Below, piece after piece: positions 38,150 to 46,581 of a DNA stretch of 64,000 bases. A program made the position numbers and the translations under genes. Origin of the DNA: Stenotrophomonas sp. SAU14A_NAIMI4_5 (GTDB lineage Bacteria > Pseudomonadota > Gammaproteobacteria > Xanthomonadales > Xanthomonadaceae); the NCBI RefSeq assembly GCF_003086795.1, contig NZ_CP026003.1, forward strand, positions 2,902,579 through 2,966,578, given 5' to 3'. The notes below the pieces were generated by a model, which worked only from the letters and a program-made list of their open reading frames with translations, had not been told where the DNA came from and did not search any database. Numbering within the stretch: position 1 is the stretch's first letter; each line of letters opens with the position of its first letter.

Positions 38150-38713
38150 TCAGGGGGTACCGGCGGTGGCCTGTTCCGGGCCCACCCACGGGGTGATCGA
38201 GACCCGGACCTTCAGACGGTTGCCGGGGTCTTCCGGCAGCCGCGAGCGGTACTTGGTGCCCTTGTAGACGTAGTCCACGTCATAGGCGATGGGCCGGCGG
38301 AACTCACGCCCGACCGGCACGATCTTGCAGTCGCGGGTCAGCATGGGGCCGTTGTTGGCCGGGGCCGGGGTCGGATTCTCGGCGGCCACCTCCTGGGCGG
38401 CCTCCTCGTCGCTGCGCTTGAACATCGAGCGCACCGAGTCCCAGAAGCGGCCGATCCGGCCCTTGTCTTCCACCGGCTCCTCGCCGGTCACGTTGACCGG
38501 GGCCAGGGTGCGGGTCGAGATCGGCTCGCAGTGCTCCTCGGTCCGGGTCGCGCGCAGGGTCTGGAACACAGGCTCGACGTTCAGCACCTGGGCGTAGTCG
38601 AACTTCACGTTCTCCACGATCACCACGCGGTTGCGGGGTTCGGCCTCCTGGGCCTGGACCACGACCGGCGCCGCCGACAGGCAGGCCAGGGTCAGCAACG
38701 CGGTGGATTTCAT
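38150..38713 (-). CDS. Secreted envelope protein of unknown function
   Basis: 187 residues with a signal peptide ending [26 protein letters not shown] plus a Cys pair (EEHCEP; TRDCKI) and a C-terminal [26 protein letters not shown] resemble the non-zipper parts of 17-kDa-surface-antigen-like (glycine-zipper) lipoproteins, but the glycine zipper and lipobox are absent. An acidic linker rich in Glu/Ala separates the halves. Transcribed toward the arginine leader, whose promoter lies right after its stop. Confidence 0.78.
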   Translation of the reverse strand: MKSTALLTLACLSAAPVVVQAQEAEPRNRVVIVENVKFDYAQVLNVEPVFQTLRATRTEEHCEPISTRTLAPVNVTGEEPVEDKGRIGRFWDSVRSMFKRSDEEAAQEVAAENPTPAPANNGPMLTRDCKIVPVGREFRRPIAYDVDYVYKGTKYRSRLPEDPGNRLKVRVSITPWVGPEQATAGTP

Positions 38714-38902
38714 TGGCGATGGAAGAAAGGGCACGGCGATAGTGTAGGCAGTGACGACCGGCAGGGGCTGAACATTACCCGTCCGCGCAGTTCCTGCCCA
38801 CCCCTCGGCGCCCCCCCTGCCCCGCCCGGCGGCCGTCGGCCATCCCCCCATTGGGGCCCGACACGTTCTAAAATCACAGGCTTGTCCCCCAGCCACAGCC
38901 CC

Positions 38903-40279
38903 ATGACCCTGCGCCTGCACAACAACCTGACTCGCCAGCTCGAACCGTTCACCCCGATCGACCCGGCCTGTCCGACCCTGTATGTGTGCGGCCCGACGGT
39001 CTACAACTACGTGCACATCGGCAACGCCCGTGGCCCGGTGGTGTTCGGGGTGCTGGCCGACCTGCTGCGGCGCCGTTTCGGTGGCCTGCGCTACGCGCGC
39101 AACATCACCGACGTGGACGACAAGATCAACAACGCCGCGCGTGAGCAGGGCGTGCCGATCAGCACCATCACCGACAAGTTCGCCGCCGCCTACCGTGAAG
39201 ACATGGCCGCGCTGGGCGTGGTGCCGCCGGACATCGAGCCGGAGGTGACCGCGCACATGCCGCAGATCATCACCATGATCGAGCAGCTCATCGCCAACGG
39301 GCATGCCTACGCCGCCGAGGGCCACGTGCTGTTCGCGGTGGCCAGCTTCGACGGCTACGGCAAGCTGTCGCGCCGTGATCCGGAGGAAATGCTGGCCGGT
39401 GCCCGCGTCGAGGTGGCCCCGTACAAGCGCGATGCCGGCGATTTCGTGCTGTGGAAGCCGTCCAGCGACGACCTGCCCGGCTGGGAATCGCCGTGGGGCC
39501 GTGGCCGCCCGGGGTGGCACATCGAATGCTCGGCGATGGCCGCCGCCCACCTGGGCGAGACCATCGACATCCATGCCGGTGGCGTGGACCTGCAGTTCCC
39601 GCACCACGAGAACGAGATCGCGCAGAGCGAATGCGCCCACGGCGGCAGGATCTTCGCCCGCTTCTGGATGCACAACGGCATGCTCAACTTCGGCGGCGCC
39701 AAGATGAGCAAGTCGCTGGGCAACATCGAACGCGTGCACGATCTGGTGCGCCAGCACCCGCCCGAGGCGCTGCGCCTGGCCCTGCTGTCAGCCCACTACC
39801 GGCAGCCGCTGGACTGGTCCGACGCACTCATCGAACAGTCCGCGCGCACCCTGGACCGCCTGTACGGCACCCTGCGCGACCTGGCCGACGTCACCGCCAC
39901 GGCGGCGATCCCGGCGGCCGTCGAGGCGACCCTGGACGACGACCTGAACACCCCGCAGGCGCTGGCCGAAGTGGCCCGCATCGCCGGTGAGGCGCGCCGC
40001 GCCACCGACCCGGCCGAACGCGCGCGCCTGAAGGGCGAACTGCTCGGCGCCGGCCTGGCCCTGGGCCTGCTGCAGGCCGAACCGGCGCAGTGGTTCGGCA
40101 CCGCGGCCAGCGAAGGCGACGACGATGCGCGCATCCAGGCGCTCATCGACGAGCGTGCCGCCGCCAAGCAGGCCCGTGATTTCGCCCGCTCCGACGCCAT
40201 CCGCGACCAGCTGGCCGCCGAGGGCATCGTTCTGGAAGACACCCCGCAGGGCGTGCGCTGGGTGCGAAAGCGCGCCTGA
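38903..40279 (+). CDS. cysS: Cysteinyl-tRNA synthetase
   Basis: 458 residues, class I synthetase. The HIGH-type motif is [10 protein letters not shown], the KMSKS loop is [10 protein letters not shown], and zinc ligands include Cys in [14 protein letters not shown] and the HHENE segment. It charges tRNA-Cys. The start [12 protein letters not shown] is fixed by family similarity. It is divergent from the envelope-protein gene. Confidence 0.96.
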   Translation: MTLRLHNNLTRQLEPFTPIDPACPTLYVCGPTVYNYVHIGNARGPVVFGVLADLLRRRFGGLRYARNITDVDDKINNAAREQGVPISTITDKFAAAYREDMAALGVVPPDIEPEVTAHMPQIITMIEQLIANGHAYAAEGHVLFAVASFDGYGKLSRRDPEEMLAGARVEVAPYKRDAGDFVLWKPSSDDLPGWESPWGRGRPGWHIECSAMAAAHLGETIDIHAGGVDLQFPHHENEIAQSECAHGGRIFARFWMHNGMLNFGGAKMSKSLGNIERVHDLVRQHPPEALRLALLSAHYRQPLDWSDALIEQSARTLDRLYGTLRDLADVTATAAIPAAVEATLDDDLNTPQALAEVARIAGEARRATDPAERARLKGELLGAGLALGLLQAEPAQWFGTAASEGDDDARIQALIDERAAAKQARDFARSDAIRDQLAAEGIVLEDTPQGVRWVRKRA

Positions 40280-40334
40280 CCCGCCCTGCCCCGTGGCCGG
40301 CGCGTCCGGACACGCCCCCACTGTAGAGACCGTT

Positions 40335-40787
40335 GTGACCGACTCCCCGTTCCCGCTTGAACCCACCGCCGCCGAAGCCCAGGCCGCCATCGCCGAGGAA
40401 TTCGCCTTCTTCGGCGACTGGTCCGAGCGCTACCAGTACCTGATCGACCTCGGCCGCAAGCTGCCGGCCTTCCCCGATGCATGGAAGACCGAAGAACACC
40501 GCCTGCTCGGCTGCCAGTCGATGGTCTGGATCGTGCCCGAGGGCAACGCGCAGTCGCTGCGCTTCCACGCCATCAGTGATTCGGCCATCGTCTCCGGCCT
40601 GATCTTCCTGGCCCTGCGCGTGTATTCCGGGCGCTCGGCGCAGGAGATCCTGGACACTGAACCGAGCTACATCCAGGACATCGGCCTGGCCCGCCACCTG
40701 TCGCCCACCCGCAGCAACGGCGTGGCGGCCATGCTGGCCTTCATCCGCGAGACCGCGCAGGCCCAGCTGCAGCGCGAACAGCCGTGA
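40335..40787 (+). CDS. sufE: Cysteine desulfuration protein SufE
   Basis: 150 residues. The sulfur-accepting Cys is in HRLLGCQSMVW; FFGDWSERYQYLIDLGRKLP and ARHLSPTRSNGVAAML are typical. It takes persulfide sulfur from SufS for Fe-S cluster assembly. No suf genes are adjacent. The start is GTG at 40335; its stop overlaps the next gene (GTGA). Confidence 0.93.
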   Translation: MTDSPFPLEPTAAEAQAAIAEEFAFFGDWSERYQYLIDLGRKLPAFPDAWKTEEHRLLGCQSMVWIVPEGNAQSLRFHAISDSAIVSGLIFLALRVYSGRSAQEILDTEPSYIQDIGLARHLSPTRSNGVAAMLAFIRETAQAQLQREQP

Positions 40788-42031
40788 CCGCGGCCGCCAC
40801 CAGAGACGAAGGCGCGCTGGCCCTGCTGGGCCGGCCGGGCTTTGCCAAGCTGCTGGCCTACCGCATCTTCGCGATGCTGTCCTACCAGGTGGTGGCCGTC
40901 ACCGTCGGCTGGCACATCTACGAAGTCACCCGCAATCCGTTCTCGCTGGGCCTGGTCGGCCTGGCCGAGGTACTGCCGTTCTTCTGCGTGGCGCCGTTTG
41001 CCGGCTACCTGGTCGACCACCTGCCGCGGCGTCGGCTGGGTATGGTCGCCTGCGCCGGCCTGGTCGCCACCGCGGTGGTGCTGACCGGCGTGGCCACCGG
41101 CTGGCTGCCGTTCCAGGGCGTGTGGCCGATCTATGCCGCCATCGCGCTGACCGGCATGGTCCGCGCCTTCCTGTCGCCCATCTACAACGCGCTGTTTGCC
41201 CGCGTGCTGGAGCGCAGCCAGTTCGCCCGCGGCGCCGGCCTGGGCAGCGTGGTGTTCCAGTCGGGCATGGTGGTCGGCCCGGCGCTGGGCGGCATCCTGG
41301 TCGGCTGGGGCGGCAAGGGCCTGTCCTATGGCGTGGCCACCGCCTTCGCGGTAGTGGCGATGGGCTGCCTGGCCACGCTGAAGGTGAGCGAACCGGTGCA
41401 CGACGGCCCGGCCGCACCGATCTTCAAGAGCATCGCCGAGGGCGCCCGCTTCGTCGTCGGCAACCGCATCATGGTCGGCGCGATGGCGCTGGACATGTTC
41501 TCCGTACTGCTGGGCGGCGTGGTGGCGATGCTGCCGGCCTTCCTGCAGGAGATCCTGCACTACGGCCCCGAGGGCCTGGGCATCCTGCGCGCGGCACCGG
41601 CGCTGGGCTCGATCGCGGTCGGCCTGTGGCTGGCCCGCCACCCGCTGCAGAAGAACGCTGGCCGCGTGCTGCTGTTCGCCGTGGCCGGTTTCGGCCTGTG
41701 CGTGGTCAGCTTCGGCCTGTCCCAGCACTTCTGGCTGTCGGCGCTGATCCTGCTGTTCTACGGGGCCTTCGACGGCGTCTCGGTGGTGGTGCGGTCGACC
41801 ATCCTGCAGCTGGCCACGCCCGAGGAAATGCGCGGGCGGGTGTCGTCGATCAACGGCATCTTCATCAGCTCGTCCAACGAGCTGGGCGCGTTCTACGCGG
41901 GCACGATGGCCAAGCTGCTGGGCCTCGTGCCAGCAGTGGTGCTGGGCGGGTTCGCGGTGCTGAGCGTGGCCGGGATCACCGCGTGGAAGAACCCGACGCT
42001 GCGGAAGTTGAATCTGCGCGACCTGCAGTGA
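40784..42031 (+). CDS. MFS transporter, EntS-like (MFS_3)
   Basis: 415 residues, about eleven to twelve membrane helices; MLSYQVVAVTVGWHIYEVTRNPFSLGLVGLAEVLP and the loop DHLPRRRLG match the EntS-like exporter branch. GTG start overlapping the sufE stop. No siderophore genes are nearby, so the substrate is unknown. Confidence 0.85.
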   Translation: MTAAATRDEGALALLGRPGFAKLLAYRIFAMLSYQVVAVTVGWHIYEVTRNPFSLGLVGLAEVLPFFCVAPFAGYLVDHLPRRRLGMVACAGLVATAVVLTGVATGWLPFQGVWPIYAAIALTGMVRAFLSPIYNALFARVLERSQFARGAGLGSVVFQSGMVVGPALGGILVGWGGKGLSYGVATAFAVVAMGCLATLKVSEPVHDGPAAPIFKSIAEGARFVVGNRIMVGAMALDMFSVLLGGVVAMLPAFLQEILHYGPEGLGILRAAPALGSIAVGLWLARHPLQKNAGRVLLFAVAGFGLCVVSFGLSQHFWLSALILLFYGAFDGVSVVVRSTILQLATPEEMRGRVSSINGIFISSSNELGAFYAGTMAKLLGLVPAVVLGGFAVLSVAGITAWKNPTLRKLNLRDLQ

Positions 42032-42035
42032 TTCT

Positions 42036-42060
42036 GTAGAGCCGAGCCGATGCTCGGCTG
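42036..42060. repeat. Single SMAG/REP element, AGCCGAGC type
   Basis: GTAG head, stem AGCCGAGC/GCTCGGCT, 4 bases after the MFS stop. Confidence 0.75.
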
Positions 42061-42084
42061 CGCATTTCCGTGCGCCCACGCACC

Positions 42085-42108
42085 GGTAGCGCCGGGCCGC
42101 GCCCGGCG
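42085..42108. repeat. Single SMAG/REP element, CGCCGGGC type
   Basis: GTAG head followed by CGCCGGGCCGCGCCCGGCG. Confidence 0.75.
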
Positions 42109-42155
42109 GACTCTTTCCGCGACCGCGGTGGGGTGTAACTTTCTTTGCTCGTGCA

Positions 42156-42222
42156 CCGCACTGCAGGAGCAGTGCGGAACGGCGAAGCCGGCCCGAAGGG
42201 TGGCGCACAGGGATGTGCGCCA
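42156..42222 (+). other. Two hairpins with GGA-containing tetraloops
   Basis: CCGCACTGC-AGGA-GCAGTGCGG (42156-42177) and TGGCGCACA-GGGA-TGTGCGCCA (42201-42222), both with perfect 9-bp stems. The second contains ACAGGGATGT, which fits the CsrA/RsmA consensus core ACARGGAUGU. Confidence 0.6.
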
Positions 42223-42321
42223 TCAAGAAAGTCACCAAAGAAACACGCCGCCATCCGCGAGCCGGCGCTGCGCACCGGTGTCCTGCGCTCCTCGGCGAAT
42301 CAGGGAACGGCGCGAAGAGCC

Positions 42322-42344
42322 AGCCGACTGGCAGTCGGCTCTAC
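42322..42344. repeat. Single SMAG/REP element
   Basis: AGCCGACTGGCAGTCGGCTCTAC, CTAC at its 3' end (head on the minus strand). Confidence 0.75.
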
Positions 42345-42466
42345 AGGATAGAGCCGCCTCTTCGCCCCTGATTCCCCTGCGGTGCTCGGCTCGCTACAAG
42401 GCGGACCCAAGTCAACGGCCACAGCCGCCCGCCCCAGCCACGGTCGCGCACCACCAATCACCCAAC

Positions 42467-42493
42467 AAAAAACCCGGCCGAGGCCGGGTTTTT
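42467..42493 (-). terminator. Intrinsic terminator after the DksA-like gene
   Basis: A 12-bp perfect stem (42468-42479 with 42482-42493) with A/T flanks, about 25 bases beyond the minus-strand stop. It looks bidirectional. Confidence 0.85.
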
Positions 42494-42518
42494 CGCATGA
42501 CCAGACAACGCTCTGGAA

Positions 42519-43760
42519 TCAGTCGCCCTGCTGCTTCTGCAGGTGCTCCCAACGCTCCTGGGCGTCGATGGTGCGCTCGGCGGTCAGGCGCGCCTCGAGG
42601 CGCTCCAGGCCGATTTCTTCGCCGGTGTCGACGCAGTAACCGTAGTCGCCGGCTTCCAGGCGCTTCAGGGTGCTGTCGATCTTGCCGATCAGCTTGCGGT
42701 AACGGTCGCGGGTACGCAGTTCCAGCGAGTTCTCGGTCTCGCGGGTCGCGCGCTCGGCTTCGTCGCCGATGTCACGCACTTCCTCGCGCAGGTTCTCGAT
42801 GGTCTGCTTGGATTCTTCCACCAGATCGGCGCGCCAGTTCTGCAGGCGCTGGCGGAAGTATTCCTGCTGCAGCGGGCTCATGTACTCCTCTTCCGAGCCG
42901 GGCTTGTAGCCGGTCGGCAGGATCGGGCGGCCGGTGGCCTCGTCGGTCTTGTATTCGACGACCTTGTACTTGCTGCGCGGGGCCGGCGCCGCCGAACGGG
43001 CGGCCACAGCCACGGCGACCTTGCCCACGGGGCGCGACACGGTCTTCGGAGCGGGATCAGGTTTCACGGCGGTTTTCACGGCGGTCTTGGCAGGCGATTT
43101 CGAAACGGGCACGGGATTCTTGGATTGCGGGGCGGTCGATGCTGCAGGGGTGGCGGCCGGGGCCGGCTTGGGGGCCGGTTTGGCTGCTGCCACTGCCGCG
43201 GTCTTGGCCGGGACAGACTTGGCCGGAGCTGCCTTGGCGGCGGGCTTCGGTGCGGTTTTCACTACCGGGGCCGGGGCCGGCTTGGCAGCCGGCTTGGCGA
43301 CATTCTTGGTGGCTTTCTTTACAGCGGCAGGCGTGGCGGCGGGTTTAGCCGGTGCAGCCTTCTTCGCCGCCGGCTTGGCGACCGGCTTGGCCGCGGCCTT
43401 CTTGGCCACCGGCTTCGGCGCGGGCTTGGCGACAGCCTTCTTCGGTGCCGGCTTGGCGACGGCCTTCTTGGCCGGTGCGGCCTTGCTGGCTGCCTTCTTC
43501 ACCACCGGCGCCTTCTTGCTGGCTGCCGCGGGCTTGGCCTTGGCCGGCGCAGCGGCCTTCTTCGCCGCTGGCTTGCTGGCCTTGGCCGGCGATTTCGTTG
43601 CGGTGGCCTTCCTGGCCGCCGGTTGCGAGGATGCTGCCTTGGCGGCCGTCTTGCTGGCCGGCTTCTTGGCAACAGGCTTGGCCGCCAACTTCTTCACAAC
43701 AGGCTTGGCGGTTTTCTTGGCGGCCTCGACGGCCTTCTTTGCAGTTTTTTTAGCAGCCAC
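42519..43760 (-). CDS. dksA: DksA-family protein with long histone-H1-like N-terminal tail
   Basis: 413 residues. Residues 1-263 are Lys/Ala/Pro-rich (KKAAAPAKAKPAAA-like repeats), resembling histone H1 or AlgP tails. Residues 264-413 are a DksA domain: coiled coil with the tip motif DIGDEA (DxxDxA needed for RNA polymerase secondary-channel action), then a C-terminal globule YGYCVDTGEEIGLERLEAR. Only the first of the four zinc-finger Cys remains; the others are Thr, Thr and Ala. It probably binds RNA polymerase, and the tail may bind nucleic acid. Repeats inside the tail make length variation between strains likely. Confidence 0.85.
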   Translation of the reverse strand: MAAKKTAKKAVEAAKKTAKPVVKKLAAKPVAKKPASKTAAKAASSQPAARKATATKSPAKASKPAAKKAAAPAKAKPAAASKKAPVVKKAASKAAPAKKAVAKPAPKKAVAKPAPKPVAKKAAAKPVAKPAAKKAAPAKPAATPAAVKKATKNVAKPAAKPAPAPVVKTAPKPAAKAAPAKSVPAKTAAVAAAKPAPKPAPAATPAASTAPQSKNPVPVSKSPAKTAVKTAVKPDPAPKTVSRPVGKVAVAVAARSAAPAPRSKYKVVEYKTDEATGRPILPTGYKPGSEEEYMSPLQQEYFRQRLQNWRADLVEESKQTIENLREEVRDIGDEAERATRETENSLELRTRDRYRKLIGKIDSTLKRLEAGDYGYCVDTGEEIGLERLEARLTAERTIDAQERWEHLQKQQGD

Positions 43761-44019
43761 GAAACGCTCTTCCTTGGATTCCCCGGGGCCCGGGAAAGCG
43801 GGCCTTTATAGCCTACCCGACCCGCAGCAGCAACCTTGGGGGCCTGCTCCATTCAGTCCTGGAGCCAGCGGCCCAGAGTGTCGGTCCGACGAACATGGAC
43901 CGCCCTGCGCGGTACGGAACCTGGCCGGCACCCCACGGTGCCGGTACCGGTCGCAGGCCATGGGCGACATGCGACCAACGGCCCATCCTGCACAAATGCG
44001 GGCTTCATGCCAACTGGCA

Positions 44020-44025
44020 TAAGAT
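44020..44025 (+). promoter_or_regulatory. Probable -10 element of yidD, leaderless geometry
   Basis: TAAGAT ends 6 bases before the GTG start, and no Shine-Dalgarno sequence precedes it. Confidence 0.45.
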
Positions 44026-44031
44026 GACTGG

Positions 44032-44286
44032 GTGATCTCGCGCCTGCTCATTGCCCTGCTGCGCTTCTACAAGCGCTTCATCAGCCCCCTGCTGGGGCCG
44101 CGCTGCCGTTTCGTGCCGAGCTGTTCTGAATACGCCATGGACGCCATCTCGATGCACGGTCCGCTGCGTGGCAGCTGGCTGGCCGCGCGCCGCCTCGGCC
44201 GCTGCCACCCGTTCCATCCCGGCGGCTTCGACCCGGTGCCCGAATCGCCCAACGCCCCCTCTTGCCGTTGCACAGGAAAACACTGA
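44032..44286 (+). CDS. yidD: Membrane protein insertion efficiency factor YidD
   Basis: 84 residues with the DUF37/YidD core: [29 protein letters not shown], then [18 protein letters not shown], and conserved Cys. It assists YidC-dependent membrane insertion. It is away from rpmH-rnpA-yidC and instead lies 1 base before pyrC. Start GTG at 44032. Confidence 0.93.
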   Translation: MISRLLIALLRFYKRFISPLLGPRCRFVPSCSEYAMDAISMHGPLRGSWLAARRLGRCHPFHPGGFDPVPESPNAPSCRCTGKH

Positions 44287-44287
44287 C

Positions 44288-45634
44288 ATGTCCTCCACCC
44301 TCATCACCAATGCCCGCATGGTCAACGAAGGCCGCACCTTCGACGGCGACCTGCGCATCGAGAACGGCCGCATCGCGCAGATCGGCAGTGGCCTGGCCCC
44401 GCGCGACGGAGAACAGGTGGTGGACGCAGCCGGTCGCTGGCTGCTGCCCGGCATGATCGATGACCAGGTGCACTTCCGCGAACCGGGCCTGACCCACAAG
44501 GGTGACATCGCCAGCGAATCGGCCGCGGCCGTGGCCGGTGGCCTGACCAGCTTCATGGACATGCCCAACACCAACCCGCCGACGCTGGATTCGACCATCC
44601 TGGAAGCCAAGTACGAACTCGCGCGCGGCCGCGCCTGGGCCAACTACGGCTTCTACCACGGCGCCAGCAACGACAACCTGGAAGCGATCCGCGCGCTCGA
44701 CCCGAAGAAGGCACCGGGCGTGAAGGTGTTCATGGGCGCCTCCACCGGCAACATGCTGGTGGACAACCCGGAGACGCTGGACGCGATCTTCCGCGAATGC
44801 CCGACCCCGATCATCACGCACTGCGAAGACACGCCGATGATCGATGCCAACCTCAAGGCCTTCCAGGAGAAGTACGGTGACGCGCTGACCCCGGACATGC
44901 ACCCGGACATCCGTTCGCGCGAGGCCTGCATCAAGTCCACCCGCCTGGCGATGTCGCTGGCGCGCAAGCACGGCACCCGTCTGCACGTGCTGCACATCTC
45001 CACCGCCGACGAGCTGGCGCTGTTCGAGAAGGGCCCGCTGATCCGCGCCGACGGCAGCCGCAAGCAGATCACCGCCGAAACCTGCGTGCACTTCCTGCAC
45101 TTCGCGCGCCCGGATTACGCGACCAAGGGCAACCTGATCAAGTGCAACCCGGCCATCAAGGAAGTCGCCGACCGCGAGGCGATCACCGCCGCGCTGGCCG
45201 ATGACGTGCTGGACGTGCTGGCCACCGACCACGCGCCGCACACCTGGGAAGAGAAGCAGAAGCCGTACGCGCAGGCACCGTCCGGCCTGCCGCTGGTGCA
45301 GTACGCACTGGTGGCCGCGCTGGAGCGCGTGCACGAAGGCAAGCTGACCCGCGAGCAGGTGGTGCAGAAGTTCGCCCACGCCCCGGCGCAGCTGTTCGAC
45401 GTGGAAGAACGTGGCTTCCTGCGCGAAGGCTACTTCGCCGACCTGGTGCTGGTGGAGGACGTGCCGTTCACCGTCAAGCGCGAGGACGTGCTGTCCAAGT
45501 GCGGCTGGTCGCCGTTCGAAGGCACCACCTTCCGTTCGCGCGTGGCCTCGACCTGGGTCAACGGCCAGCGGGTGTGGGACGGCAGCAACCTGGTGGGCGA
45601 ACCGGCCGGCCAGCGCATGACCTACGACCGCTGA
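44288..45634 (+). CDS. pyrC: Dihydroorotase
   Basis: 448 residues, amidohydrolase fold. Metal ligands DQVHFREPG, HCED, LHVLHIST and TDHAPH are present, with GVKVFMGAS where the bridging carboxylated Lys is expected. It cyclises carbamoyl-aspartate in pyrimidine synthesis. It belongs to the longer class I-like dihydroorotases, not the short E. coli PyrC type. One base separates it from yidD; TGATG overlap with the peptidase gene. Confidence 0.9.
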   Translation: MSSTLITNARMVNEGRTFDGDLRIENGRIAQIGSGLAPRDGEQVVDAAGRWLLPGMIDDQVHFREPGLTHKGDIASESAAAVAGGLTSFMDMPNTNPPTLDSTILEAKYELARGRAWANYGFYHGASNDNLEAIRALDPKKAPGVKVFMGASTGNMLVDNPETLDAIFRECPTPIITHCEDTPMIDANLKAFQEKYGDALTPDMHPDIRSREACIKSTRLAMSLARKHGTRLHVLHISTADELALFEKGPLIRADGSRKQITAETCVHFLHFARPDYATKGNLIKCNPAIKEVADREAITAALADDVLDVLATDHAPHTWEEKQKPYAQAPSGLPLVQYALVAALERVHEGKLTREQVVQKFAHAPAQLFDVEERGFLREGYFADLVLVEDVPFTVKREDVLSKCGWSPFEGTTFRSRVASTWVNGQRVWDGSNLVGEPAGQRMTYDR

Positions 45635-46482
45635 TGCGTCCGGCACTTCTGTTCGGGGCGCTGCTGCTGGCCGTGCCCCTGTTCACCGCACCGGCCGCCC
45701 AGGCGCAGGATGGCATCGGCAGCCTGATCGACAGCCGCGTGGTGTTCCCGGCCAGCGCGTCGCAGGGCGCGCTGGTGATCGGCAAGGTGCCCGCCGGTAG
45801 CCGCGTGCAGTACGCCGGCCGCCAGCTGCGGGTGAGTGGCTACGGCAGCGTGGTGTTCGGCATCGGCCGTGATGAAAAGGGTCCGCTGCAGGTACAGGTG
45901 CAGCGACCCGATGGGGGCAGCGAAACCGCCACCATCACCGTTACGCCGCGCGACTGGCCGACCGAGCGCGTCAATGGCGTGCCGCCGAAGACGGTCAACC
46001 CGCCGCCGGCGATTGCCGAACGGATCAAGCGCGAACAGGCGCAGGTGACCGCCGCGCGCGCCCGCGATGACGACCGCACTGACTTCACCCAGACCTTCAT
46101 CTGGCCGGTGCAGGGCCGCATCAGCGGCCGCTTCGGCAATGCACGCGTGTACAACGGCCAGCCCGGCGCCGGCCATTCCGGCATGGACATCGCCGTGCCC
46201 ACCGGCACGCCGGTGAAGGCACCGGCCGCCGGCGTGGTGACCTTCGCCGGCCCGGACCTGTACCTGACCGGCGGCACCCTGCTGATCGACCACGGTTACG
46301 GCGTCAGCTCGAACTTCCTGCACCTGTCGCGCATCGACGTGAAGGTCGGCGACCGGGTGACCCAGGGCCAGGTGATCGCCGCCGTCGGCGCCACCGGTCG
46401 TGCCACCGGTCCACACCTGCACTGGGGCATGAACTGGTTCGACACCCGCATCGATCCGTTGCTGGTGCTGGAACGCAAGTAA
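45634..46482 (+). CDS. M23-family (LytM-domain) peptidase
   Basis: 282 residues: signal peptide ending AAQAQD, a beta-rich N-terminal domain (about 30-120), and a LytM domain with zinc ligands in GHSGMDIAVPTGTPV and HLHWGMNW. Both HxxxD and HxH motifs are complete, so it is probably an active cell-wall endopeptidase in the periplasm. Start ATG shares a base with the pyrC stop. Confidence 0.9.
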   Translation: MRPALLFGALLLAVPLFTAPAAQAQDGIGSLIDSRVVFPASASQGALVIGKVPAGSRVQYAGRQLRVSGYGSVVFGIGRDEKGPLQVQVQRPDGGSETATITVTPRDWPTERVNGVPPKTVNPPPAIAERIKREQAQVTAARARDDDRTDFTQTFIWPVQGRISGRFGNARVYNGQPGAGHSGMDIAVPTGTPVKAPAAGVVTFAGPDLYLTGGTLLIDHGYGVSSNFLHLSRIDVKVGDRVTQGQVIAAVGATGRATGPHLHWGMNWFDTRIDPLLVLERK

Positions 46483-46496
46483 CGCACGCGCATCGT

Positions 46497-46558
46497 CGCC
46501 GGGCATGGCCCGGCGCTACCCGATCACCGCGCGTGGTAGCGCCGGGCCATGCCCGGCG
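46497..46558. repeat. SMAG/REP pair, left copy of an identical 62-base repeat
   Basis: Two CGCCGGGC palindromes with CTAC and GTAG heads facing inward. The 62 bases are identical to 48104-48165, on the other side of the single gene between them. Confidence 0.88.
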
Positions 46559-46581
46559 GACAAGGAAACAAGGAACGTTGC

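Larger units (their letters stand above)
42032..42518. other. 487-base repeat-filled spacer between an MFS gene and the DksA-like gene
   Basis: No gene is supported. Contents in order: two single GTAG elements (42036, 42085), a module bounded by inverted GGTGTAACTTTCTTTG / CAAGAAAGTCACC sequences with two GGA-loop hairpins (42156-42222), a long imperfect inverted repeat (about 42258-42390) around another REP element (42322), and the DksA-side terminator. Confidence 0.7.

Noticed and set aside
40280..40334. cysS and sufE as one transcript controlled by a T-box
   Set aside because: No T-box-like leader is seen before cysS, and T-boxes are not expected in this group.
42050..42400. Short open frames in the spacer after the MFS gene as small genes
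   Set aside because: They run through REP elements and hairpins, lack ribosome binding sites, and show no domain or consistent codon pattern.
42934..44022. Ala/Leu-rich hydrophobic open frame opposite the DksA-like gene
   Set aside because: It is the complement of the Lys/Ala repeat tail; the hydrophobic look comes from reversed AAG and GCC codons.
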